Assembly (NCBI GenBank): GCA_045430305.1
Contig: JAILXW010000002.1
Span: 62,001-126,000 of the forward strand
Reading direction: 5' to 3'
Source of the DNA: Agarilytica sp045430305
Lineage (GTDB): Bacteria; Pseudomonadota; Gammaproteobacteria; Pseudomonadales; Cellvibrionaceae
DNA: 64,000 bases
The translations under genes were made by a program, and so were the position numbers. Positions 53,952-63,700 of this stretch are shown here, in pieces. Position 1 is the stretch's first letter, and every line of letters begins with the position of its first letter. The notes beneath the pieces were generated by a model. The model did no database searches. It was not told the origin of the DNA and saw only the letters and a program-made list of their open reading frames with translations.

Positions 53952-55403
53952 CTAATCGATCGCTGGGCGAAGCGTGTGGAAGTCGGTATTCTTTTGGAAT
54001 TGATGCGCAACATTCAATAGCTTCGCTTCGGCAAAATAATTGCCGATCAGTTGTACACCGACGGGTTTTTTGTCGACGAGTCCGCAAGGAATCGACATGC
54101 CTGGCAACCCGGCCAAGTTTGTAGCGATGGTGTAAATGTCTTCTAGATACATCGCCACTGGGTCATCGCTTTTTGCTCCAAACTCAAAGGCTGGGCTGGG
54201 AGACGTCGGGCCGAGAATGACATCAACATCTTTAAATGCTTGAACAAAATCGTCTTTGATTAAGCGGCGTACTTTTTGGGCTTTGCTGTAGTAGGCGTCG
54301 TAATAGCCGGCAGAAAGCGCATAGGTACCAACGAGAATACGTCGCTTTACTTCTTCACCAAACCCTTCGCCGCGTGAGCGCATGTAAAGATCTTGTAGGT
54401 CTTGCGGGTTGTCGCAGCGGTGGCCAAAGCGTACGCCGTCAAAGCGCGACAGGTTAGCCGAGCATTCTGCCGGGGCAATCACATAGTAGGCCGGAACAGA
54501 TAGGTGCGAGTGCGGTAATGAAATGCTAGCGATTTTTGCGCCGAGCTTTTCGTAAGTGTTAATCGCATCTTCCACGGCTTGTTGTGTGCCCGGGTCTAGC
54601 CCTTCGCCAAAATATTCTTTGGGCACGCCAATGGTAAGGCCGTCTAGGCTGTCATTCAAAGAGGCCGAGTAGTCGGGTACGGGCTCATTTATACAGGTGG
54701 AATCTTTACTGTCGTAGCTGGCCATAGTGCTGAGCATAAGTGCGGCATCTTCGGCGCTGCGAGTCATCACACCGGCTTGATCTAAGCTGGAGGCGAAAGC
54801 AATCATGCCCCAGCGTGATACCCGGCCGTATGTAGGTTTTAGGCCGGTAATGCCGCAAAGGCTCGCGGGTTGTCGAATAGAGCCGCCTGTATCGGTCGCG
54901 CTAGCGCCAGGCGCTAAACAGGCTGCGACCGCTGCTGCTGATCCGCCGGAAGAACCGCCGGGTACGCAGTTGGTGTTCCAGGGGTTGTTCACTGGGCCAA
55001 AAAAAGAGGTCTCATTGGACGAGCCCATGGCGAACTCGTCCATATTGGTTTTGCCCAGTGTTACTGCGCCGGCAGCGATGTAATTTTCTACCACTGTCGC
55101 ATTGTAAGGTGGGGCGAAATTCGCCAGCATTTTTGAGCCGCAGGTGGTCGTGATGCCGTCGGTACAAAAAATATCTTTGTGTGCGATAGGAACGCCGCAG
55201 AGTGGGTGAGTGCCACCTTTGGTGAGGCGTGTATCAGCTGCATCAGCCTGTGCGAGGGCTAGTTCCTCTGTGACGGTGATGAAACTGTTGATAGATTGGT
55301 CAGCCTGTTTGATGCGGTCGAGAAAATGCTGAGTGATCTCGCGGCTGGAAAAAGCCTTGTCGCGGAGTTTTTGACTGATTTCTGCGATGCTTAGGGTGTG
55401 CAT
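53952..55403 (-). CDS. gatA: Asp-tRNA(Asn)/Glu-tRNA(Gln) amidotransferase subunit A
   Basis: A 483-residue GatA amidase, which frees ammonia from glutamine. The Ser-cisSer-Lys triad is seen in PIAHKDIF (Lys), GGSSGGSAAAVAA and TDTGGSIRQPAS (Ser residues). The length matches the family. It makes Gln-tRNA(Gln) or Asn-tRNA(Asn) by transamidation; the window's rich Gln tRNA context does not tell which. It follows gatC after 81 bases. Confidence 0.97.
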   Translation of the reverse strand: MHTLSIAEISQKLRDKAFSSREITQHFLDRIKQADQSINSFITVTEELALAQADAADTRLTKGGTHPLCGVPIAHKDIFCTDGITTTCGSKMLANFAPPYNATVVENYIAAGAVTLGKTNMDEFAMGSSNETSFFGPVNNPWNTNCVPGGSSGGSAAAVAACLAPGASATDTGGSIRQPASLCGITGLKPTYGRVSRWGMIAFASSLDQAGVMTRSAEDAALMLSTMASYDSKDSTCINEPVPDYSASLNDSLDGLTIGVPKEYFGEGLDPGTQQAVEDAINTYEKLGAKIASISLPHSHLSVPAYYVIAPAECSANLSRFDGVRFGHRCDNPQDLQDLYMRSRGEGFGEEVKRRILVGTYALSAGYYDAYYSKAQKVRRLIKDDFVQAFKDVDVILGPTSPSPAFEFGAKSDDPVAMYLEDIYTIATNLAGLPGMSIPCGLVDKKPVGVQLIGNYFAEAKLLNVAHQFQKNTDFHTLRPAID

Positions 55404-55484
55404 TCGGCTCGCTCGTTTGTGTTAAATATTTGATGGAAACGTTAGTGTTTTGTTTTGCCAATGATTGAGGGTCTTATTGGCAAC

Positions 55485-55766
55485 TCATTCGATCACTTTA
55501 GGAACGAGGAAAAGGCCATCTTCAACAGCAGGGGCAATAGCCTGATACTTTTCTCGCTGATTCCGTTCACTGACTTCGTCGCTGCGAAGCACCTGCACCG
55601 CATCTAATGGGTGGGCCATGGGGCGAGTATCGCCAGTGTCGGCTTCTTGTAGTTGGTCAACCAAGGCCAGCACTTCGGTGATGCTACCGGCAGTGCGTTC
55701 CAGTGTTTCTTGGTTAATTTCCAAGCGCGCCAGTTTGGCTAGTTTTTCGATCTCTGATGCGTCCAC
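55485..55766 (-). CDS. gatC: Asp-tRNA(Asn)/Glu-tRNA(Gln) amidotransferase subunit C
   Basis: A 93-residue GatC, the small subunit that clamps GatA to GatB. IEKLAKLARLEINQ near residue 5, DQLQEADTGDTRPMAHPLDAVQVLRSDEV near 36-66 and FLVPKVIE at the end are typical. The start is GTG at 55766, with AGGA six bases upstream. It opens the gatCAB operon, divergent from mreBCD. Confidence 0.95.
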   Translation of the reverse strand: MDASEIEKLAKLARLEINQETLERTAGSITEVLALVDQLQEADTGDTRPMAHPLDAVQVLRSDEVSERNQREKYQAIAPAVEDGLFLVPKVIE

Positions 55767-56090
55767 GTATGATCCTGACGTTCAAGTTATTAGCAAAAAT
55801 TTGCCAATGTTTTGCGTAAATGCAGCTACTTCATTCACGCCACTAAAATTGAGCGCGCTACGTTACCATATTTGTGCCTTGCTCTGAATCCCCGCCGTTG
55901 ATACTCTTCGTCCCTTCGAGAGTGAAGCCCGCGACTGGCCCTATTTTTCCCGAGTTTTCGCGGATTTAGCACTATAATTACTCCATAAAAAAATAAGGCG
56001 GAGTTTAAGCGAAGTTTAAGGTCAAGCTACTTTTTACGTGTATCGCTTCAGCAACCGCCATTAGAAATGTATTCGGGACTGCCTATCACT
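55767..56090. other. 324-bp divergent promoter region gatC/mreB
   Basis: Holds a perfect TATAAT for mreB (55973-55978) and, nearer gatC, a GCAAAA/TTTTGC inverted repeat (55793-55798 and 55810-55815). No gene or structured RNA is seen beyond these. Confidence 0.45.
55973..55978 (+). promoter_or_regulatory. TATAAT -10 element, mreB promoter candidate
   Basis: A perfect -10 hexamer, with transcription expected near 55985, about 106 bases before the mreB ATG. No good -35 stands 16-18 bases upstream, so the promoter may need an activator. Confidence 0.5.
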
Positions 56091-57122
56091 ATGTTAAGAC
56101 GCTTAAAAGGTGTGTTCTCTAACGATCTTTCGATCGATTTGGGAACAGCCAACACCCTTATTTACGTGCGCGAAAAAGGTATCGTGTTAGATGAACCTTC
56201 GGTTGTGGCTATTCGCAATTCTAACGGGCAAAAATCTGTCGAAGCGGTAGGAATAGCAGCAAAACGTATGCTTGGCCGTACGCCTGGCAACATTACCGCC
56301 ATTCGCCCCTTAAAAGACGGTGTGATCGCAGATTTTCAGGTAACAGAAAAAATGCTTCAGCACTTTATTCGTAAAGTGCACGAAAATAGCTGGTTTCAAC
56401 CTAGCCCTCGGGTATTGATCTGTGTCCCTTGTCTATCTACCGAAGTAGAAAAGCGAGCGATTCGAGAATCGGCCATTGGTGCCGGTGCACGCGAAGTGCG
56501 CTTAATTGAAGAGCCTATGGCCGCTGCAATTGGCGCGGGTTTGAAGGTTGAGGATGCTACAGGCTCTATGGTGGTGGATATTGGTGGAGGTACTACCGAA
56601 ATCGCTATCATCTCCTTGAGTGGCGTGGTGCTTTCAGATTCAGTACGCATTGGTGGTGACCGTTTTGACGAAGCCATCGTTAATTATGTGCGTCGCAAAT
56701 ACGGTAGTGTCATTGGTGATGCGACTGCTGAGCGTATCAAGCAGGAAATTGGTTGTGCCTACGCAGGCAGTAAAGTGCTCGAAATCGATGTTCGAGGCCG
56801 CAACTTGGCTGAAGGTGTGCCCAAGAGTTTTACTTTAAACAGTGATGAGGTGCTTGAAGCCTTGCAAGAGCCGTTGGCTGGTATTGTGCAGTCGATTAAA
56901 AGTGCGCTTGAGCTTTCGCCGCCAGAACTGGCATCGGATATCGCAGAAAGTGGCTTGGTACTTACCGGTGGTGGTGCGCTTTTACGCGATTTGGATCGTT
57001 TGCTGGCTGAAGAGACTGGCTTGCCAGTGGTTGTTGCAGAAGACCCGTTGACGTGTGTAGCGCGCGGAGGTGGGCGAGCGCTAGAGCTGCGTGATCAATA
57101 TAATATTGATTTGGGTTTCTGA
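56091..57122 (+). CDS. mreB: rod shape-determining protein MreB
   Basis: A 343-residue actin-like protein that guides cell-wall synthesis along the cylinder. The ATP-site elements are DLSIDLGTANTLIYV (phosphate 1), VVDIGGGTTEIAIISLSG (phosphate 2) and LTGGGALLRDLDRLLAEETGLPV (adenosine). I chose ATG at 56091, giving MLRRLKG as in homologues; an ATG at 56067 would add eight residues. One oddity: the usual VCVPCGST reads VCVPCLST here. First gene of the mreBCD-maf-rng block. Confidence 0.97.
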   Translation: MLRRLKGVFSNDLSIDLGTANTLIYVREKGIVLDEPSVVAIRNSNGQKSVEAVGIAAKRMLGRTPGNITAIRPLKDGVIADFQVTEKMLQHFIRKVHENSWFQPSPRVLICVPCLSTEVEKRAIRESAIGAGAREVRLIEEPMAAAIGAGLKVEDATGSMVVDIGGGTTEIAIISLSGVVLSDSVRIGGDRFDEAIVNYVRRKYGSVIGDATAERIKQEIGCAYAGSKVLEIDVRGRNLAEGVPKSFTLNSDEVLEALQEPLAGIVQSIKSALELSPPELASDIAESGLVLTGGGALLRDLDRLLAEETGLPVVVAEDPLTCVARGGGRALELRDQYNIDLGF

Positions 57123-57167
57123 AGAGCTGATTTACTCGACAGTAGCTCCCGTATTGTCTTAAACAAA

Positions 57168-57198
57168 CTGCATCAGAGTACTAAATGCTTTGATGCAG
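57168..57198 (+). other. hairpin between mreB and mreC
   Basis: CTGCATCA/TGATGCAG, an eight-base stem with a 15-base loop, lies 46 bases after the mreB stop. No T-run follows. It may be an attenuator or processing site that lowers mreC relative to mreB. Confidence 0.35.
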
Positions 57199-57324
57199 GT
57201 TCTACTGCTTTGTCAGATACGTTTTTCAGTCATCTGTTGGTCGCACGGAGTCTCGGAGGCGAAGAATCTTGAGTTTGTCTCAGACTTATAATAAACACCC
57301 TCACCCATAGCGCCGGAGGTTTGT

Positions 57325-58164
57325 ATCAAGCCAATCTTTTCCAGTGGGCCGTCGATCGGTGTCAAAACGGGTGGTTTGGCCTTGCTGTCCATCATTATCG
57401 CCCTCGTTTTCCTCTATACGGATTGGTTTAAGCCTCTTAAGCAGCAGGCGCAAGATATTACCGCCCCTTTCTACTGGGTATCGAACTTCCCTTCTCAGGT
57501 GGGCAAGTGGTCTGACAACCGCTTAATGCCTCGTGAGCGCTTGATTCAAGAAAATGAGTCGCTGCGCACTGAAAATCTTGTTCTGAAACGAAAGCTGCAA
57601 CTTAACGCTTCATTAGCAGCAGAGAATGTACGCCTGCGCCAACTGTTGAACTCTGCTGATACCCTAGAAGATCGAGTGCTCATTGCTGAAATTATTGGTC
57701 GTTCGCCTGATCCGACCATGCATCAGATACTCGTGAATCGAGGTAAAGAGCACGGCGTGTACGAGGGGCAGGCGCTGGTAGATGCCAAAGGTCTGATGGG
57801 GCAGGTGATAGAAGTCGGAACACGCACATCCAAAATATTGCTTATTACTGATTCGAGTCATGCTCTGCCGGTTAAGATCAACCGAAACGGCGAGCAGCTG
57901 GTGGCAGAAGGTATCGGTGGGCGCACGAATGGGTTGGCATTGCCTTATGTGGCGAACACGCTTGATATTGTGGTTGGCGATATGCTGGTGAGCTCTGGTT
58001 TAGGGCAGCGCTTCCCTATCGGCTATCCAGTCGCTGAAGTGGTTGAAGTGGTTAAAAATCCTTCTCGCCGTTTTGCGCGCGTTATTACCAAGCCAATGGC
58101 AGACATCAGTCGCAGTCGCTACGCGTTGTTGGTATTTGACCGCCCGCCGGGTGAGGGTTCATAA
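57325..58164 (+). CDS. mreC: rod shape-determining protein MreC, probable ATC start
   Basis: A 279-residue MreC with one membrane helix (about residues 18-36), a coiled coil (about 75-110) and a double beta-barrel body with RVLIAEIIGRSPDPTMHQILVNRG and DLMVSSGLGQRFPIGYP-type strands. The family begins near (M)KPIF-x-x-GPS; here this reads IKPIFSSGPS, the first codon being ATC at 57325, five bases after a perfect GGAGG. No ATG, GTG or TTG occurs in frame between the upstream stop (57292-57294) and a TTG at 57376, which would cut into the membrane helix. Either ATC initiates or the base is a sequencing error. Confidence 0.85.
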   Translation: MKPIFSSGPSIGVKTGGLALLSIIIALVFLYTDWFKPLKQQAQDITAPFYWVSNFPSQVGKWSDNRLMPRERLIQENESLRTENLVLKRKLQLNASLAAENVRLRQLLNSADTLEDRVLIAEIIGRSPDPTMHQILVNRGKEHGVYEGQALVDAKGLMGQVIEVGTRTSKILLITDSSHALPVKINRNGEQLVAEGIGGRTNGLALPYVANTLDIVVGDMLVSSGLGQRFPIGYPVAEVVEVVKNPSRRFARVITKPMADISRSRYALLVFDRPPGEGS

Positions 58165-58653
58165 GTGCGCCGCTCCAAATCCGGTTTTTTTGTGCTTGTT
58201 TTTGCCTCTGTCCTTTTGGCAACGTTCTTTTCTATATATCCGATTCCAGAAACGTTGGCGAGCTTGCGCCCTGAGCTAATGTGTTTGCTTGTAATCTATT
58301 TCATTACCTCTTACCCGCAAAATTTTGGCATTGTCTTTGGCTGGGCCGTGGGTTTACTGCTGGATGTTTTTGAAGGTGGTGTCTGGGGGGCGCATGCGCT
58401 TGCGCTAACGCTCATTGCTTATATTTGTATTGGTGCCCACCAGCGTATAAAAAACTATTCCATATGGCACCAAACATTGTGGATGTTTGTGCTGGTTGGT
58501 ATTCACCAAGTGATTGTCAATTGGGTGCAAGGCTTGGCAGGCTATGAGACTGATACGGTGTTTTTGGTTTTGTCTGCAGCACTTAGCGCTCTATTATGGC
58601 CGCCGCTTTTCTTGGTGCTCACGCGTATTCGTCTGCACTATCGTCTGGCTTAG
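58165..58653 (+). CDS. mreD: rod shape-determining protein MreD
   Basis: A 162-residue inner-membrane protein with five hydrophobic helices. RPELMCLLVIYFITSYPQNFGIVFGWAVGLLLDVFEGGVWGAHAL at about 35-79 holds the conserved G-x-GLLxDxxxGxxxGxHAL element. The start is GTG at 58165, directly after the mreC stop, so translation is coupled. Confidence 0.93.
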   Translation: MRRSKSGFFVLVFASVLLATFFSIYPIPETLASLRPELMCLLVIYFITSYPQNFGIVFGWAVGLLLDVFEGGVWGAHALALTLIAYICIGAHQRIKNYSIWHQTLWMFVLVGIHQVIVNWVQGLAGYETDTVFLVLSAALSALLWPPLFLVLTRIRLHYRLA

Positions 58654-58665
58654 GAGGCCCGTTTA

Positions 58666-59244
58666 ATGTTACAGCTGGCGTCCAAATCGCCCAGACGGCG
58701 TGAACTGTTGGATCAAATTGGCGTCCCATATAAAGTGGTAAGCGTTGATGTCCCCGAGTTGCGCCATGCGCACGAATCCCCCCAAGCGTATGTTTCGCGC
58801 TTAGCCTTAGATAAGAGCCGCGCTGGAGTGAGAGCTTTCCCTGGGGCGCCTACGCTTGGCGCTGATACCATTGTTTGTAAAGATGATCAGGTGTTGGAAA
58901 AGCCGAAAGATTTTGGCGACTTCAAAAACATGATGCGCTTGCTCTCTGGTGGATCACATGTGGTCATTACGTCGATTGCGATGAGCGATGGTGAACAAGA
59001 ATGTTTGACTACAGCCAGCACGCAAGTACGTTTTCGCGATATTCGCGACGAAGAAATCGAACGTTATTGGCTTACAGGCGAACCTAAAGACAAAGCCGGT
59101 GGCTATGCAATACAAGGTTTTGCCGCGGTGTTTGTGAGTGAAATTCACGGTAGTTACTCCAATGTGGTGGGCTTGCCGATCGAAACTTTGAGTCCGCTGC
59201 TAGCGGAGTTCGATATCCCCATTTGGGAAGCAGTAAAAAAATGA
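58666..59244 (+). CDS. maf: Maf-family nucleotide pyrophosphatase (YhdE-like)
   Basis: A 192-residue Maf protein. LASKSPRRRELLDQIG at residues 4-19 is the signature, followed by GADTIVCKDDQVLEKPKD, and YWLTGEPKDKAGGYAIQGFAAVFVSEIHGSYSNVVGLPIETL near 125-168. The Arg, Thr and Gln selectivity residues favour dTTP/UTP, as in YhdE, which shares its position next to rng. GGAGG stands eight bases before the ATG. It overlaps rng by four bases (ATGA). Confidence 0.94.
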   Translation: MLQLASKSPRRRELLDQIGVPYKVVSVDVPELRHAHESPQAYVSRLALDKSRAGVRAFPGAPTLGADTIVCKDDQVLEKPKDFGDFKNMMRLLSGGSHVVITSIAMSDGEQECLTTASTQVRFRDIRDEEIERYWLTGEPKDKAGGYAIQGFAAVFVSEIHGSYSNVVGLPIETLSPLLAEFDIPIWEAVKK

Positions 59245-60722
59245 GTGAAGAAATACTAGTAAATTTTGGTCCGACAGAGACTCGCGCTGCCTTGGTTGAA
59301 AATGGTGTATTGCAAGAAGTTTACATTGAGCGTGCGCGCAGCAAAGGGTATGTAGGGAATATTTATAAAGGCAAAGTGGTGCGTGTACTGCCCGGCATGC
59401 AGGCAGCCTTTGTTGATATTGGTCAAGAGCGTGCCGGGTTTATTCATGTGGCCGACATTGCGCAATTAAACAAAAATGGTGTTGAAGAAAAAACCGATGA
59501 AAACGCAGATATTCGAGAACTTCTGCGCGAAGGCCAAAGCCTCTTGGTGCAAGTTACAAAAGACCCCATTGGCACAAAAGGCGCACGCTTAACTACGCAT
59601 TTATCAGTATCTGCGCGCTATTTGGTGTACATGCCCAATAGTGATCATATTGGTGTTTCGAATCGCATTGAAGACGACGAAGAGCGCGACCGGTTAAAAA
59701 TGGCAGTGCAAGAGTTGGCGCAAGAACACGCTGACGAATACAAAGTCGGTGGCTTTATTATTCGTACAGTAGCGGAAGGGGCCTCGAAAGAAGAGCTAAA
59801 AGCAGACATTCCTTTTGTGTTTCGTTTGTGGCACGACCTAGAAGATGAAGTGAAAAGTGCTAAAGCGCCAGAAATTATCTACGAAGATATGCCGCTGTTT
59901 ATGCGTACCATACGTGATTTAATGCGCCCTAATATTGAAAAGGTACGTATTGATTCGCGTGAATCATTCGCCCGCATGCAAAAATTTGCCAAACACTACG
60001 CGCCTGAAATTGGAGCGCGTGTAGAGCATTACCCCGGTGAACGCCCCTTGTTTGATTTATACGGCGTAGAGGCGGAAATTCAAAAAGCCTTACAGAAAAA
60101 AGTTGTACTTAAATCGGGTGGTTATCTGATTATTGAGCAAACCGAAGCCATGACCACGATCGATATTAATACCGGTGCATTTGTTGGTCATCGCAATTTA
60201 GAAGAAACAATATTTAAAACAAATCTGGAAGCTTCGGCGGCTATCGCGCGGCAACTGCGCTTACGCAATCTCGGCGGCATTATCATTATTGATTTTATTG
60301 ATATGAAAGAAGAAGAGCATCGTCGTCAAGTGCTGCGAAGTCTTGAAAAATATATGGATAAAGACCGCGCCAAAACAAGTATCACGACGGTGAGCGAGCT
60401 TGGCCTTGTTGAAATGACTCGCAAACGCACACGTGAAAGTTTAGGGCAGGTATTGTGTGAAACCTGCCCGGTTTGCGAAGGCCGTGCCACAATAAAATCT
60501 GCAGAAACCGTGTGTTACGAAGTGTTCCGTGAAATTTTGCGAGAAGCCCGCACTTATGAATCGGAGCGTTTTTTGGTGCTAGCATCACAGACAGTGATCG
60601 ACCGCCTCTTAGATGAAGAATCAAGTGCAGTAGCAGACTTGGAAAGCTTTATTGGTCGAACGGTAGAGTTTCAGGTTGAGAGTATGTACACGCAAGAACA
60701 GTACGATATTGTGCCGGCCTAG
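59241..60722 (+). CDS. rng: ribonuclease G
   Basis: A 493-residue RNase E/G-type endoribonuclease that matures the 5' end of 16S rRNA. An S1 domain near residues 35-120 (GYVGNIYKGKVVRVLPGMQAAFVDIGQERAGFIHVAD), catalytic Asp residues in TTIDINTGAF and IIIIDFIDM, and the zinc-link CETCPVC are present. It lacks the long C-terminal scaffold of RNase E. The start is ATG at 59241, overlapping the maf stop (ATGA); an in-frame TTG upstream is not needed. Confidence 0.96.
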   Translation: MSEEILVNFGPTETRAALVENGVLQEVYIERARSKGYVGNIYKGKVVRVLPGMQAAFVDIGQERAGFIHVADIAQLNKNGVEEKTDENADIRELLREGQSLLVQVTKDPIGTKGARLTTHLSVSARYLVYMPNSDHIGVSNRIEDDEERDRLKMAVQELAQEHADEYKVGGFIIRTVAEGASKEELKADIPFVFRLWHDLEDEVKSAKAPEIIYEDMPLFMRTIRDLMRPNIEKVRIDSRESFARMQKFAKHYAPEIGARVEHYPGERPLFDLYGVEAEIQKALQKKVVLKSGGYLIIEQTEAMTTIDINTGAFVGHRNLEETIFKTNLEASAAIARQLRLRNLGGIIIIDFIDMKEEEHRRQVLRSLEKYMDKDRAKTSITTVSELGLVEMTRKRTRESLGQVLCETCPVCEGRATIKSAETVCYEVFREILREARTYESERFLVLASQTVIDRLLDEESSAVADLESFIGRTVEFQVESMYTQEQYDIVPA

Positions 60723-60795
60723 ATTTTAGCGGCGGTTATACAATCGAGGCGTTAGATACACGCGCTGTACTGCAAAAGGTAACACTGAGCTTGAA

Positions 60796-63700
60796 ATGAA
60801 GTTAACTCGCAAACATTGGTATTCACTTTCACGAAGGTTTTGGGGAACTTTGTTTACCCTCGTGATCGCGTTGGCAGTGTTAGTGCAGTTGGGTCGGCAG
60901 GCTTTCCCTCTATTAAATGATTACCGCGAAGAGATCGCTGTTTACTTCGGTCACAAGCTAAACGCGAATCTTGAGGTGGCTGAGCTTAATGCAAGCTGGA
61001 AAGGTTTGCGGCCCAAGCTTTCGATGAATGATGTGCTGTTAAGTACAAAAGAAGGCGAACGGATTTTTTCTGTCGACAATGTGACGATGGAGCTGAGTAT
61101 CATTCGTTCGGTGTTAGATCTGCGATTTTCTTGGCGGGAAGTGAATTTTTTGTCGATGGATTTGGCGCTTAACCAAGCAGAAAATGGAAAGTGGTCAGTT
61201 AAAGGAATGGCGGGGTTTGCCAAAGCGTCGCAAAATAAAAACAATTCAAAATCTCCCGTTATTAACAATCCTTATGATGTGTTCCTCTTTGGGCGTCGTA
61301 TAAAAATCGAAAATGCTAATTTCGCCTTGCAGTTTTTTGATGGTGAAAGTTCGAAGATTGTCATTCCAGAAATCTCTATAGAAAACGACCGTAGCTTTCA
61401 TCGCATTCGTGCTGGTCTGGATTTTGATGATCAACAAGCCCTCTCGTTTGTTGTTGAAGCACATGGTGATCCGCGAGAAAAGGGGTTTGTCGCAAACGGC
61501 TATTTTGAGTTGGTTGATTTCCCTTCGCATCGCGTGATAGATGTTTTAGCTTTGGATGATGTGATTGATGTTGATGAGCAGCACGCAGTTAATGTAAAAC
61601 TTTGGTTTAGAAGTGATAAAGAATCTGGAACAACTTTACGCGGAGATTTTTCTGTCGATGGCTTACTAAGTGTGAAGGGGAAAGAATTTAATTTACCTTC
61701 TTATGTTGCGAGTCAGATTAGTGGCAAGGTTCACAAAGAAAAAGGTTGGCAGCTGACGCTAAAATCTTTAGAGACTCGTTGGAAAGAAGACGTTGCCGCA
61801 CCAATCACTGATTTTACTTTGTATGGTAGTGGGCGAAATTTTCAGGGGGTGAGAACAGGGGACTTAGAGGCAAAGCCCTGGGTTGATGTTGCTTTGCATG
61901 TCGGTATCAATGATGAGTTTGCAGAAGAGATACTGCGAGGCTTGTCGCCTCGCGGCACGGTGAAAGATGTTGATATTCAGCTAACGGATAAGGCCTCTGG
62001 CTATTTCAATGCGCGAGCACGTGTTGTGGGCGGGCAGGTGAATGCGGTTATGGGGTCACCTGCTATTGAAAATATTCACGCTAATGTGTCTGTCAATTTG
62101 TTTGGAGGGCGTGCAGATGTAAGTGTGAAAGATGGCTTCACCTTAGGTTTGCCCAAGGTATACCACGAAGCATTAGTGTTTGATGAAGTTGAGGGGCAAA
62201 TTTCTTGGGAGCTGGATTTTAAAGAGCGCATTGCTTATATAACTAGCGGTTTAGTGAAGGTGAAAAACCCAGATGAAGAGGCTTCTGGTTATATAAGTTT
62301 AACCTTGCCGTTCGCTAAAAAATACGGCACGCAACATATGACCTTGGCTCTGGGTCTAAAAAATACACTTGCGCGCAACCATAAGAAATATGTTCCTAAA
62401 ACAATTCCGAAGCATCTCTATGATTGGCTAGATACCAGTATTAAAGAGGGGCGTTTGGCCAATATCGAATTTCTTTATCACGGCTCGATAGAGGGTGATC
62501 CCGTTGTTGACCCGTCAATACAGCTATATGGTGAAGTGTATGACGGCAATCTTGTTTTTGATCCGCAATGGCCGAAACTAGAAGGTGTAAGTGGTTCGCT
62601 CCGTTTAAATAATGAAGCGCTGGATGTACGTATTGATGAGGCGTCTTTACTTGGAAACTCAGTTTACGATGCCGCGATTCATCTAGTCGATGACCCTACA
62701 AGTGACGGTCGTGCATTATCGATTGAAGGCAGTTTGCTAAGTGATGCGAGCGCGGCGATTACTTTATTAAAAAGCAGCCCGATTAAAGAGATTATTGGTT
62801 CTACTTTCGATGCCTGGGAATTTTCTGGTGGTGTTACCGCTAAAGTAGCTTTATTTATACCATTAGAATCCGAGAGTAGCGGTTTGTCTCACAAGATTGA
62901 CGTGAGTTTCGATAAGGCCGAAGTCAATATGCCTGATATAGGGCTGGCCCTGAATGATATTGGCGGCATCTTGCATTACCAGTCAGAAAAAGGAATGTAT
63001 GCAGAAAAAATTGGAGGCAGTGTGTGGGGGCGTCCGTTTGAAGCCGCTATTTCTACTGTTAATAATGATGCCGGTGGGCAAGACACGCTGATCGATTTTT
63101 CTGGTCGTGCATCGGTGAGCGATCTTTACTCATGGACTCAGCAACCCGCGTTGCGTTTTTCTGAAGGTGAATCCACTGTGCTTGGACAGTTAAAAATCCC
63201 AAGTAGTGAGTCAGGCAAGCCTTTTGAAATCAATGTGAAATCTCAATTGGTGGGGGTGTCGTTAAATCTACCTGAACCGTTAGGGAAAGAAAAATCAAAG
63301 CCCGTAGGTTTTTCTAGTCGCTTACGTTTTTTTGATGATGGTGAAGAGTACCAATTTACAATTGATGATCAATTTCGTTTGAGCCTACTTACTTCAGAAG
63401 ACGAAAGTACGAGCGCGAAAATTGAGTTTAATAACTTTTCTCCAGATGAAAAAACAGACGCGCGCATAGCAGCGACCAAGGATTACAGAATAAGTGGCCG
63501 GATCTCGCATGCTGATTTAGAAAAGTGGGACGAAATAAAAGACCAATACTTTAAATACGAAGAAGAAATCAGCTTGGGGTCGGATGAGGTGGATGATACA
63601 CCGGTATTCTTCGAAGTCGATATTGATAAATTTTTACTTGGAACGTTTGAAATAGAGAATATAACCATCGAAGGGCAGCGCGATGTGCCTTTTTGGGTTT

